A stretch of DNA of 48,113 nt from Sphingopyxis sp. HIX. GTDB lineage: Bacteria; Pseudomonadota; Alphaproteobacteria; Sphingomonadales; Sphingomonadaceae. The notes beneath the pieces were generated by a model. The model did no database searches. It was given only the letters and a program-made list of their open reading frames with translations, and was not told the origin of the DNA. Shown one piece after another: positions 1 to 8,900 of the stretch (the stretch's first letter is position 1; each line of letters starts with the position of its first letter). The DNA lies in the NCBI RefSeq assembly GCF_001468285.1, contig NZ_LNSB01000040.1:1-48113 (forward strand). The letters are read 5' to 3'. Made by a program: the position numbers and the translations under genes.

Positions 1-117
1 GCTCCCGCCGTTACGGCCACCGCCCTGCCCCCCGCCGACCAGTCCGCCCTGAAGGCCGAAGTCGCCGCGGTGATCGGCGAGCTCGACCGGCTGATCGCGG
101 AGGCCGAGCGTGGCTGA
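1..117 (+). CDS. 3' end of a hypothetical protein (partial)
   Basis: Reading frame 1 is open from the left edge to a TGA at 115-117 and gives the last 38 residues of a protein. They are Ala/Pro-rich and then helical and charged (ending AEAERG), compatible with a short coiled coil. Its stop lies inside the start of zapA, an 8-nt overlap, so the two genes are probably translationally coupled. Small hypothetical genes commonly sit just before zapA in alphaproteobacteria, but too little is visible to name a family. Confidence 0.55.
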   Translation, partial: APAVTATALPPADQSALKAEVAAVIGELDRLIAEAERG

Positions 118-598
118 CGTCAAACTCACCATCGCCGGGCGCCCCTATGACGTGCATTGCGCCGACGGGCAGGAAGCGCAACTGCTGCAGCTCGCGGGCA
201 TCGTCGATGCCAAGGCGCGCGGCATCCAGGGCGGCACCGAGGTGCGGCAATTGCTGTTCGCGGCGCTGATGCTGGCCGACGAGACGCAGGAAGCGCAGAA
301 CAAGGCGGGCAATGCCGAGCCGCAGCTCGACGCGCTGCGCGCCGCGGTGGCGCTCGCCGAGAGCCGCGAGGCCGCGGCGCGCGACGAATTGCGCGCGGCG
401 GTGTCGCGCGAATCGGCGGCGCTCGACCAGGTGAAGCAGGCGGCCGACCGCGAAGCGGCGCTCAGCGCCGAGATCGAGAAACTGCGCCAAGGCGCCCCCG
501 TCGTGCCCGCACCGGCGGGCCCCGATCACGGCCGCGCGCTCGGCCAGATCGCCGACCGGATCGAGGAACTGGCGGCGAAGGTCGAGCAAATCCCTTGA
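110..598 (+). CDS. zapA: Cell division protein ZapA
   Basis: ZapA binds FtsZ in the cytoplasm and promotes bundling of the Z-ring. The 162-aa product opens with the usual ZapA beta-strand (VKLTIAGRPYDVHCADGQE, residues 4-22), followed by a helix and a long Ala/Glu-rich coiled coil to about residue 130, as expected for the dimerising part of the family. It is longer than the roughly 110-aa E. coli protein, with an extra C-terminal helix (ALGQIADRIEEL). The start is the GTG at 110, overlapping the previous stop. The following 6S RNA and fau genes form the classic zapA-ssrS-fau order, which strongly supports the call. Confidence 0.9.
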   Translation: MADVKLTIAGRPYDVHCADGQEAQLLQLAGIVDAKARGIQGGTEVRQLLFAALMLADETQEAQNKAGNAEPQLDALRAAVALAESREAAARDELRAAVSRESAALDQVKQAADREAALSAEIEKLRQGAPVVPAPAGPDHGRALGQIADRIEELAAKVEQIP

Positions 599-623
599 GG
601 AAGCGGGGCCGCACCCCTACATA

Positions 624-795
624 GGGGATGGCGGGTACTGCCCGGCACGAGCCGCTGCGAATATCCCTGAGGCGATACATCATCCAAGGGGGCTGTCCCT
701 GCCCGGACCCTGGTCCGACGTACATGGTCCCCACCTGACGTTACTGGCGTCAGAGGATTTTCCGGAAAACGACCCACGGTGGGCCCGCCAACCCC
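624..795 (+). ncRNA. ssrS: 6S RNA (SsrS), regulator of RNA polymerase
   Basis: 6S RNA mimics an open promoter and sequesters sigma70 RNA polymerase. The segment lies between zapA and fau, its conserved place in proteobacteria. The ends pair as a long closing stem: 624-635 (GGGGATGGCGGG) with 784-795 (CCCGCCAACCCC), with one A-A mismatch. The CCCTGAGGCGATA block near 667 is the conserved alphaproteobacterial 6S signature (compare CCCTGAGCCGATA in E. coli). Opposed strands at 700-735 and 737-775 would form the central bulge and terminal stem. Exact processed ends are estimated from the closing stem. Confidence 0.88.
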
Positions 796-833
796 GCTGA
801 CGAACGCCGAGACGAGAAGGCCGAGACGAGGCG

Positions 834-1415
834 ATGACCGACATGTCCGGCCAGAAACAGCAATTGCGCGAGAGGTTGCGCTTTCGCCGGCGCCATTTCG
901 CGTCGAACCTCGACGAATTCACGCGCTTTGCCGCGTTTCGCGCCATTCCCGCGCCGCTCGCCGAGTTGCTCGACATTCAGCCGGTGATCGGCGCCTATTC
1001 CGCCTGGGGCGACGAGCCCGATATCCTGCAGATGCTGGGCGACCATGCCGCGACGGGCAAACTCGCCCTGCCCCATCATGAGGGCCGTATCGAGACGATG
1101 GGCTTTCGCCGCTGGAACCCCGGCGATGCGCTCGTCAATGGGCCGTGGAGCAGCCGCCAGCCTGCCGACGACGCCGAATCGGCGGTTCCTACGCTGCTCT
1201 TCTGCCCGCTCGTCGGCTTCGACCGCCGCGGCGGGCGCATCGGCCAGGGTGGCGGCCATTACGACCGCTGGTTCGCCGCGCATCCCGATGCCCTGCGCAT
1301 CGGAATCGGCTGGTCGGTGCAGGAAGTCGATGCCATGCCGCTGGAAGCCACCGACATGCCGCTCGACGCGGTGCTGACCGAACAGGAATTTATCGTGACC
1401 GGAGAGAGATTGTGA
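834..1415 (+). CDS. fau: 5-formyltetrahydrofolate cyclo-ligase
   Basis: This cytoplasmic enzyme uses ATP to convert 5-formyl-THF to 5,10-methenyl-THF, returning the storage folate to one-carbon metabolism. The 193-aa length is normal. The family signature is clear near residues 127-145: PLVGFDRRGGRIGQGGGHYDR, the nucleotide-binding G-rich loop. The ATG at 834 has a purine-rich GACGAGGCG just before it; a second in-frame ATG follows at 843. It lies 38 nt after the 6S RNA stem and is probably co-transcribed with it. The stop overlaps the GTG of the next gene (GTGA). Confidence 0.93.
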   Translation: MTDMSGQKQQLRERLRFRRRHFASNLDEFTRFAAFRAIPAPLAELLDIQPVIGAYSAWGDEPDILQMLGDHAATGKLALPHHEGRIETMGFRRWNPGDALVNGPWSSRQPADDAESAVPTLLFCPLVGFDRRGGRIGQGGGHYDRWFAAHPDALRIGIGWSVQEVDAMPLEATDMPLDAVLTEQEFIVTGERL

Positions 1416-1630
1416 CCGACCCGCAGCCCAGTTGGCGCAAGCCCGCCGGCATTTTGCTGATCGTCCTGCTGATCATCGTCTGGGCGGGGCTGGTTGCCAG
1501 CCTGTCGCCATGGGTCGGCGAATGGCCGGTGCTGGTGCAGGCGGTGTTCTACGTCATCGCGGGGATCGTCTGGATCCTGCCGCTGAAGCCGCTGCTGCGC
1601 TGGATGGAGCTGGGGCGGTGGCGCGGCTGA
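1412..1630 (+). CDS. DUF2842 small membrane protein
   Basis: This 72-aa protein starts at a GTG that overlaps the fau stop by four bases, so it is probably translationally coupled. It has two hydrophobic segments, about residues 10-30 (ILLIVLLIIVWAGLVASL) and 38-58, with the motif PLKPLLRWM near the C-terminus. That matches the short two-helix DUF2842 proteins found beside fau in sphingomonads. No function is established; it is an inner-membrane protein by inspection. Confidence 0.78.
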   Translation: MTDPQPSWRKPAGILLIVLLIIVWAGLVASLSPWVGEWPVLVQAVFYVIAGIVWILPLKPLLRWMELGRWRG

Positions 1631-1710
1631 AAAGCCGCGCCAATCCACAGTTTGCTTGCTGAAAAGCGTCCCAAGCTGCGGTGGCCATTCCGTCCCGAAG
1701 GACCAAGGAA

Positions 1711-1787
1711 TGGCGCGAGTGACGGGGCTCGAACCCGCGACCTCCGGCGTGACAGGCCGGCACTCTAACCAACTGAGCTACACCCGC
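1711..1787 (-). tRNA. tRNA-Asp (anticodon GTC)
   Basis: On the minus strand the 77-nt sequence folds as a tRNA: acceptor GCGGGTG (1787-1781) pairs with CACTCGC (1721-1715), followed by discriminator G and an encoded CCA. The anticodon stem CCGGC/GCCGG encloses CTGTCAC, giving anticodon GTC. The T loop GGTTCGAGCC is canonical. Confidence 0.97.
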
Positions 1788-1830
1788 GTGTGCTTGGGAG
1801 CAGCGCCAATATGCGCCGCGCTCCACCCTG

Positions 1831-3027
1831 TCAACCGTCGCTTTCGGGGTGGGTGCGATTTAATCGATCGCGCACCTCGTCGGTGGTCGTCAGCGTGCCG
1901 TGCTCGAACAGGAAACCCGCGAGATCCGGGGTTCCGGTCGACTGCAGCACGGTCTGGAGGATCAGCAGCAAGGGCACCGCGAGCAATGCCCCCGGCGCCC
2001 CCCACACCCAGCCCCAGAAGCTCAGCGACACGAGAATCAGCAGCGGATTGACCGTCAGCCGCCGCCCGAGCACCAGCGGGGTCACCAGATTCGCCTCGAT
2101 CGTGTGCACCGCGATGAAGATCAGCGCGGGGAGCAGCGCGAGTCCCACCGCATCGAAGGTCATCAGCCCGCCGAGCCCCAGCAGCGTCGCGGCGACGATC
2201 GGCCCCAGATAGGGCACGAAATTGCACAAGGAGACGATCCCGCCCCACATGAAGGGCGACGGCATGCCGAGCGCCCAGAGCAGCAGCGAGACGAGCAGGC
2301 CGAGGATCGCGTTGATCATCGTGATCGTCGCGAGATAGTCGGCGGTCGCGTCGACGACATTCTGGATCACGCGCGCAGTCTGCATCGCGCCGTCGAAGCT
2401 GCCGCGGCGGCGAATCGTGCCGCGACGCAGCCGCGTCCAGCCCGCGAGGAAGAAGAAGATCACCAGCACCGCGAAGAAGAGCTGGATCGCAGCCGCGGGC
2501 GCGGCGGAGATAAAATAATCGATCACCGACGAGGGCGCCTGCGCCGCGACCGCCTGTGCGGTGGCTTCGGTGCCGCTGGCGACCGACATCAGCGTACGAT
2601 CGACGAATTTCTGCAGCGTCGAATAGAAATCGATCAGCGGCGCGAGATTGCTCTGGATCCGCGGGATCGATTCGGGAAGCCGCGCGAACCAGCCCGTCGC
2701 GGGCACGACGATGATCGCGAGCGCGGCATTGGCAAGCATCAGGAAGGCCGAGAGCGACAGAAAGGACGCCAGCGCCGACGGCACGCCGCGCCGCTCGAGC
2801 CATTCGAGCAAGGGCACCAGCGCGATCGCGATGACGATCGCGGCGGTCAGCGGCAGGAAGAATTCGGCGCCGGCCTTCAGCGCGAAGGGAAAAGCGAGGC
2901 AGAAGGCCGCGCCGATGATGAGCGTCAGCGCCGCGAGCAGCCGGTCGCGGCGGAAATCGTCGATCTCGATCTGCGCGAGGGGATTGAGGCGCGCCTGCGC
3001 GTCCTTGTCCCCCTTCTTCTCCGCCAC
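1831..3027 (-). CDS. AI-2E family transporter (PerM/YdiK-like)
   Basis: This is a multi-pass inner-membrane protein of the AI-2E/PerM superfamily, whose members include autoinducer-2 exporters and sodium/proton antiporters; the substrate here cannot be told. It has the family layout: two N-terminal hydrophobic pairs, a central amphipathic region, then C-terminal helices carrying the typical NFVPYLGP and HTIEANLVTPLVLGRRL motifs. I chose the GTG at 3027 (398 aa) because AGGGGAG lies nine bases before it. The frame is open to a GTG at 3108, which has no visible ribosome site. It is transcribed away from the DUF11 cluster. Confidence 0.88.
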   Translation of the reverse strand: MAEKKGDKDAQARLNPLAQIEIDDFRRDRLLAALTLIIGAAFCLAFPFALKAGAEFFLPLTAAIVIAIALVPLLEWLERRGVPSALASFLSLSAFLMLANAALAIIVVPATGWFARLPESIPRIQSNLAPLIDFYSTLQKFVDRTLMSVASGTEATAQAVAAQAPSSVIDYFISAAPAAAIQLFFAVLVIFFFLAGWTRLRRGTIRRRGSFDGAMQTARVIQNVVDATADYLATITMINAILGLLVSLLLWALGMPSPFMWGGIVSLCNFVPYLGPIVAATLLGLGGLMTFDAVGLALLPALIFIAVHTIEANLVTPLVLGRRLTVNPLLILVSLSFWGWVWGAPGALLAVPLLLILQTVLQSTGTPDLAGFLFEHGTLTTTDEVRDRLNRTHPESDG

Positions 3028-3225
3028 GCCGCCGGTCTCCCCTGTTGATTTTCCCGTCTTACGCGAGCTTGCGGCGGGGCGCCAGACGGTGCGCAACCGG
3101 AGTGCCACGCGCCGCTTCTGTCCGGTTCTGGATCAGAATCGCCCATGGTCACCAGCGTCTTAACCAGAAATTTCTCTTTTTCGGCGATTGACGGGTCACG
3201 GACCAGCCAATCGGAGTCAAAACTC

Positions 3226-4230
3226 ATGATGAAAGCGCCTGTGGGGGGCGCGATGCATCAGTACCGCATCCCTGCCATTTCTTCCCTTGCCCTCGCGTTC
3301 GCGCTGGCCCTGCCCATGCAGGCCCAGGCCGCCGGAACGCGCGCGGGCTCGACCATCAGCAACACCGCCAGCGCCAGCTACGACAGCGGCGGCGGCACAC
3401 AGACGGTCGATTCGAACCAGGTCGACCTGCGCGTCGACGAGCTGCTCGACGTCACCGTCGATTCGAGCGACCCCGCCGACGTCCCGACGACGCCGGGCGC
3501 GACCGCGCAGCTCTTGACCTTTTCGGTCACCAACAACGGCAATGGCGAGGAAAGCTTTGCGCTCTCGACCGTCGCGAACGGCGGCGGCGACGATTATGAC
3601 CCGGCGGTCACGCAGATCTACATCGACAATGGCGACGGCGTTTTCGACGCCAACACCGACACGCTCTACACCCCGGGCGCGAACGACCCGGTCCTCGATC
3701 CCGACGAAAGCGTCACGATTTTCGTGCTTTCGACGACGCCGGGCGGCGTCGCCGACGGCGATCGCGGCACGGTGAGCCTGGTCGCGGCATCGCGGACGGG
3801 CACCGGCGCGCCGGGCACGAGCTTCACGGGCCAGGGCGAAGGTGGCGGCGACGCAGTCGTCGGCTCGACCGGCGCCGACGGGCAGGACCAAGGCGCGTTC
3901 GTGGTCTCGGCCGCGACCGTTTCGCTCGTCAAATCGGCGGTCGTCGTCGATCCCTTCGGCGGCAGCGAACCCGTTCCGGGCGCGACGATCACCTACACGA
4001 TCGTCGCCACCGTCGCGGGCAGTGGGTCGGTGAACAGCCTCGCGATCACCGACAATATCCCCGCCGACACCAGCTATGTAGCGGGTTCGATCACGCTGGG
4101 CGGCACCGCCCAGACCGACGCGGCCGACACCGACGCCGGCGACTTCAATGGAACGCGGATCAACGTCGCGCTCGGCACCGTCGCCGGCGGCCAGACCCGC
4201 ACCGTCACTTTCCGGACCACTATCGACTGA
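3226..4230 (+). CDS. Secreted DUF11-domain protein, first of cluster
   Basis: The 334-aa product has a signal peptide (hydrophobic core SSLALAFALALPMQAQAA) cleaved near residue 36. The mature protein opens AGTRAGSTISNTASASY, a lead-in shared with two later genes. A middle region contains DNGDGVFDAN, which resembles a Ca-binding loop. The last 100 residues form a DUF11-like beta-sandwich (PGATITYTIVATVAGSG, ITDNIPADTSYVAGSI). GGAG lies nine bases before the ATG at 3226. The TGA overlaps the long-frame ATG of the next gene. DUF11 modules occur in bacterial surface proteins, but the function is not known. It is probably exported to the periplasm or surface. Confidence 0.8.
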   Translation: MMKAPVGGAMHQYRIPAISSLALAFALALPMQAQAAGTRAGSTISNTASASYDSGGGTQTVDSNQVDLRVDELLDVTVDSSDPADVPTTPGATAQLLTFSVTNNGNGEESFALSTVANGGGDDYDPAVTQIYIDNGDGVFDANTDTLYTPGANDPVLDPDESVTIFVLSTTPGGVADGDRGTVSLVAASRTGTGAPGTSFTGQGEGGGDAVVGSTGADGQDQGAFVVSAATVSLVKSAVVVDPFGGSEPVPGATITYTIVATVAGSGSVNSLAITDNIPADTSYVAGSITLGGTAQTDAADTDAGDFNGTRINVALGTVAGGQTRTVTFRTTID

Positions 4231-4241
4231 TGGAGCAGATT

Positions 4242-4706
4242 ATGCGCCTGTTTTTCATAGCATTAGCCGCGGCGATCTTGCCCGGCCAGGCTCTGGCGGC
4301 CAATCAGGTCGCGCTCGACAACAATGTGTTCGTCGAACGCGTCTCGACCGACGCCAGCGGCAAGCAGCGCGTGCTGCTCGAGGAGCCCAAGGTCGTCGTT
4401 CCCGGCGACAAGCTCGTCTTCGTGCTCAACTATCGCAACGCGAGCGCGCAGCCGGCGGACAAGTTCGTCATCACCAATCCGATGCCCGCGGCGGTCAGCT
4501 TTGCCGACGCCGGGGACACGCGCCCGTTCGTTTCGGTCGACGGAGGCAAGACGTGGGGTCTGCTTCCCGAAATGACCGTGCGGATGAGCGACGGGTCGTC
4601 GCGCGCGGCGCAGCCCGCCGACGTCACCCATGTCCGCTGGGCGTTCCAGAAGCCGATCCCGGCGGGCGGAACGGGCAAGCTGATGTTCCGGGGAATAGTC
4701 AAATAA
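4242..4706 (+). CDS. Small secreted DUF11-like single-domain protein
   Basis: The 154-aa product has a signal peptide (MRLFFIALAAAILPGQALA) and one beta-rich module resembling the C-terminal DUF11 domain of its neighbours: PGDKLVFVLNYRNASAQPA, then VITNPMPAAVSFADAG. The motif SVDGGKTWG follows. The ATG at 4242 is preferred because GGAG sits six bases upstream; an in-frame ATG at 4230 overlaps the previous stop. It lacks the ISNTA lead-in, so it is a stripped-down member of the set. Placement between two longer paralogues suggests joint expression and partner roles, which is inference. Confidence 0.75.
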   Translation: MRLFFIALAAAILPGQALAANQVALDNNVFVERVSTDASGKQRVLLEEPKVVVPGDKLVFVLNYRNASAQPADKFVITNPMPAAVSFADAGDTRPFVSVDGGKTWGLLPEMTVRMSDGSSRAAQPADVTHVRWAFQKPIPAGGTGKLMFRGIVK

Positions 4707-4780
4707 CCTCATAATAAGAGCCGCCTGAGGGTCGCCGGCGGTGGGGAATGGCGACCAACCAAAGCCTAGGAGTTCAGCTG

Positions 4781-5836
4781 ATGACCAAGCTGACGAACAT
4801 GGGCACCTTGGGTCTGGCGGCGATTGCTACTTTCGCCTCCGCGCCGGCGCTCGCCGCCGGCACGACCGCGGGCAGCTCGATTACGAATACCGCCACCGTC
4901 GATTTCCAGGTCGGGGGCGTGAGCCAGGTTCAGCAAAGCGCGTCGGACACCTTCGTGGTCGACCGCAAGATCAACCTGCTCGTCGAAGAAGTCGGCACCG
5001 TGACGACCAACGTCGTCCCGGGGCAGACCAATGCCGTGACCACCTTCCAGGTCACCAACACGTCGAACGAAGGGCTCGACTTCCTGCTCGCGGCCACCCA
5101 GATCACGGGCGGCACCGCGGCGCATGGCGGCACCGACAGCTTCAACGCGACCAATATCCGCGTCTATCGCGACAATCCGACGACCGGGACGGTCGGCAGC
5201 TGGGACGTGGGCGACGCCCTCGTCACCTATGTCGACGAACTGGCGGCCGATGCGACGGCGCGGATCTTCGTGCTCGCCGACATCCCCACCGGCCTCGCCA
5301 ACGGCTCGGTCGCGGGGGTGCAGCTGCGCGCGACGGCGCGTGAAGGCGGCACGGCGGGCAGCCAGGGCGCGGCGGTCACGCAGACCGCGGGCGCCAATAC
5401 GGCGGCCAAGGACACCGTCTTTGCCGACGGCATCGGCGTCAACGACGCCAATCGCGACGCCGCGCACAGCGCCGCCGACGATTATACGGTGCAGACGGCG
5501 ACGCTGACGGTCACCAAGACCAGCCGCGTGATCTCCGACCCGTTCAACCTGACCTCGAATCCCAAGATGATCCCGGGCGCGACGGTCGAATATTGCATCG
5601 CGGTGGCCAATACGGGCAGCGCCGATGCGACGAGCGTGTCGATCAGCGATAGCGTGCCGACCCAGTTGCTGTTCACGCCGAGCACGATCCTGCTCAACGG
5701 GACGGTCACCGGCGGTACGTGCAACGCCGATGGCTCGGCGGGGGGCAGCTATGCCGCGCCCGTCGTGTCGGGGACGATCGCCACGGTGGCTGCGGGCGCG
5801 ACGCGCACGCTGGTCTTCCGCGCCACCGTCAACTGA
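4781..5836 (+). CDS. Secreted DUF11-domain protein, third of cluster
   Basis: This 351-aa paralogue of the 3226-4230 gene has the same plan: signal peptide ending SAPALA, lead-in AGTTAGSSITNTATVDF, a variable middle (about residues 60-240) and a C-terminal DUF11 domain (MIPGATVEYCIAVANTGSAD, then SISDSVPTQLLFTPSTI). AGGAG lies eight bases before the ATG at 4781, deciding that start over the ATG at 4748. The family resemblance implies duplication within the locus. The mature protein has only two cysteines (in EYCIAV and TCNADG), so one disulfide is possible. Confidence 0.8.
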   Translation: MTKLTNMGTLGLAAIATFASAPALAAGTTAGSSITNTATVDFQVGGVSQVQQSASDTFVVDRKINLLVEEVGTVTTNVVPGQTNAVTTFQVTNTSNEGLDFLLAATQITGGTAAHGGTDSFNATNIRVYRDNPTTGTVGSWDVGDALVTYVDELAADATARIFVLADIPTGLANGSVAGVQLRATAREGGTAGSQGAAVTQTAGANTAAKDTVFADGIGVNDANRDAAHSAADDYTVQTATLTVTKTSRVISDPFNLTSNPKMIPGATVEYCIAVANTGSADATSVSISDSVPTQLLFTPSTILLNGTVTGGTCNADGSAGGSYAAPVVSGTIATVAAGATRTLVFRATVN

Positions 5837-5904
5837 TCGCGGAACAGGGCAAGGGCAGCGACGCCGGGTCATTCCGGCGGCGCTCCCCCCTTGCCCGAGC
5901 GCCC

Positions 5905-8900
5905 ATGGCCTTTTTCTCGAAATATCTGGCATTTGCGGCCACATTGGTCGCGGCAGCCGCGCTGCCCGCGACGACCGCGCACGCCCAGGTTATTTCCAAT
6001 ACCGCGACGGCCGAATGGACCGCGAGCGGTTCCAGCGCGCAGACGCTGTCGAACCGCGTCGACGTGACCGTGACGCCCCTGCCCCCCGAGCGGCCGGGCA
6101 TCCGCACCTATCGGCTGACCAACAATCTCGGCTCGGTGTCCGCGCCGGTCGTCCCGACACGCTGCCAGGGCACCGATGGCCCCAGCCTGATCGAACCGAG
6201 CGGCGTTTTCGCCTCGCTTCCGACCGATCCCGCCTCGCTGCAGCCCACGGGGCGCTTCCACGCCGGCGAAGTCCTCGTGGTGGGCGTCACGCTCGCCAGC
6301 GCCAACGCAGATCCCTCTGCTCGCGACACGCTCGACGTGACGCTCGAGCTAGAAAATGGCGATCGCGAGCGTATCACTTTGTCCGAAACCGCGGCGAACA
6401 GCGGCGAATTCGTCGGGATTATCAACACGATCGGGATTCCGCCGCCGCTCGTGGCCGGCGATTGCCGCCTGTCGGTCGCGCCGGGATCGACGGTCACGAT
6501 GCGCGTCACCGATGCCGACAATGCCGACCTCGTCGCCACGGCCGAGATCAGCTTCCTCGTCGATCCCTTCGGCATCGTCTTCGACAGCGGCGACGGCGCG
6601 CCTGTCGCGGGCAGCCGCGTGACGATCATCGACGCCGCGACCGGCCAGCCCGCCCAAGTGTTCGGCGACGACGGCGTCTCGACCTATCCGTCGAGCGTGA
6701 TCACCGGGCAGAGCGTCACCGACAGCGGCGGCACCGTCTATAATTTCCCGCCCGGGGACTATCGTTTCCCCTTCGTGGCGCCCGGCACCTATCGTCTGAT
6801 AGTCGAGCCGCCCACGCCGTTCACCGCGCCATCGACCGCCGATCCTTCGGCGCTGGCCGGTTTCCGGAGGCCCGACGACGGCCTGCCCTATACGATCACG
6901 ACCGCGAGTTACGGCGCGGCGTTCACCTTGAACGACCCGGCGCCGGTGCGGATCGACATCCCGGTCGACCAGCCGGGGGGCGAACTGATCCTGCGCAAGA
7001 CCACCTCGACGCAGGTCGCGGTGCCTGGCGACGTCATCCAGTACCGGATCGAGGTGTCGAACCGCGATTCGCGGCGCGCCAGCGGCGTGGTGACCGTGCG
7101 CGATGTGCTTCCCAAGGGCATGCGCCTGCGCCTCGACACCGTGCGCGCCAATGGCGTGCGCATCGACCCCGTCGTGGCCGAAAACGGCCGCGAGTTCAGC
7201 GTCACCCTGCCCGCGATTGCACCCGGACAGCGTGTCTTGCTCACCTATCTCGCCGAAGTCATCGTCTCGGCGCAGCCCGGAAATGCGCTCAATCGCGCCA
7301 CCGCGACCGACGATCGCGGCGCGACGTCGAACGTCTCCGAAGCCACCGTATCGATCAAGCGCGACCAACTCGGCGACCGGATGACGATCATCGGGCGGAT
7401 CACCGACGGCGGCTGCGGCGTCAATCCGGGCAAGGCCGAAGGGCTCGGCGGCGTGCGCGTGATGCTCCAGGACGGCAGCTATGCCGTCACCGACATCGAC
7501 GGCCGCTATCATTTCGAGGGCGTGCGCCCCGGCCTGCATGTCGTGCAGATCGACCCGTCGACGCTGCCGCTCGACCGCGCGCCGATCGACTGCGCGCGCT
7601 CGACGGCGAGCGCGGGAAGCCCGATCTCGCGCTTCGTGCAAGGCCGCGGCGGTTCGCTGAAGCGCGCCGATTTCCGCGCCGTCGCCAGCGACCCGCGCGC
7701 CGCGCCAGACGTCAAGGCGATCGACGCGCCGGTCGTGCTCAGCGACCCCGATGCGGCGGGCGCCAACCGCGACTGGCTGGCGGGCGAAGGCCCCGGCATC
7801 GCCTGGCTGTTCCCCGCCCCCGACCACAACCCGCGCGCCAAGGCCGTTCGCGCCGCGATCAAGCACGCGCCGGGCCAGACCGTCACGCTGACGATCAACG
7901 GCAAGCCCGTCGATCCGCTCGCTTACGAAGGCGCGCGCAAGTCGGGCGACGGCCAGGTCGCGGTGAGCATCTGGCGCGGCATCGAGATCCGCGAGGGCGA
8001 GAACCGCCTCGTCGCGACGGTCAAGGACGCCAACGGCGTTACGGTCGAAACGCTCGAGCGGGGCGTCCATTATTCGATCACCCCGATGCGCGCGACGCTG
8101 ATTCGCGAGAAATCGGTGCTGATCGCCGACGGCGTCACCCGCCCGGTGCTCGCAGTCCGCCTGACCGATCGCGACGGCAAACCCATTCGCAGCGGCCTGA
8201 CCGGCGATTTCAGCGTCCCCGCGCCCTATTACCCGGCGGTCGAAGCCGACGCGCAGCAGGCGCGCCAACTGTCGGGCCTCGAACGCGCGCGGCCGGTGTG
8301 GAAGATCGATGGCGACGACGGCATCGCCTATATCGAGCTCGAGCCGACCACCGCGTCGGGTACGCTGACGATCGATTTCGCCTTCCGCGACGATAAGGTG
8401 ACGCGCAACCAGACGATCGAGGCCTGGCTCGATCCGGGCAATCGCCCGTGGACCGTCGTCGGCTTCGCCGCGGGCACGATCGGCTACAACACGCTCGACG
8501 ATCGCATGGAGCCGGTCGCCGAGACGCTCGACGATCTGAACGGCGACGCGCGCCTCGCGCTCTACGCCAAGGGCCGGGTGCGCGGCAAATGGCTGATGAC
8601 GCTCGCTTATGACAGCGACAAGGACAAGGACGACACCCGTTTCGGCGGCGTGATCGACCCGCGCGCCTATTACACCATCTACGCCGACCGCAACGAGACG
8701 CGCTACGACGCCGCATCGGTGCGCAAGCTCTATCTCCGCCTCGAACGCCCGCAATTCTACGCGATGTTCGGCGATTTCGAGACCGGGATTTCGGAACCGC
8801 AGCTCGCCCGCTACCAGCGCGCGCTGAACGGCGGCAAGGCCGAATATCGCGGGCCGAACGTCGCCGCGACCGCCTTCGCCGCCGACACGCCCTACCGCTT

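Noticed and set aside
3027..3108. Upstream extension of the AI-2E transporter gene to the GTG at 3108
   Set aside because: There is no ribosome site before 3108, while AGGGGAG lies nine bases before the GTG at 3027. The extra 27 residues are low-complexity.
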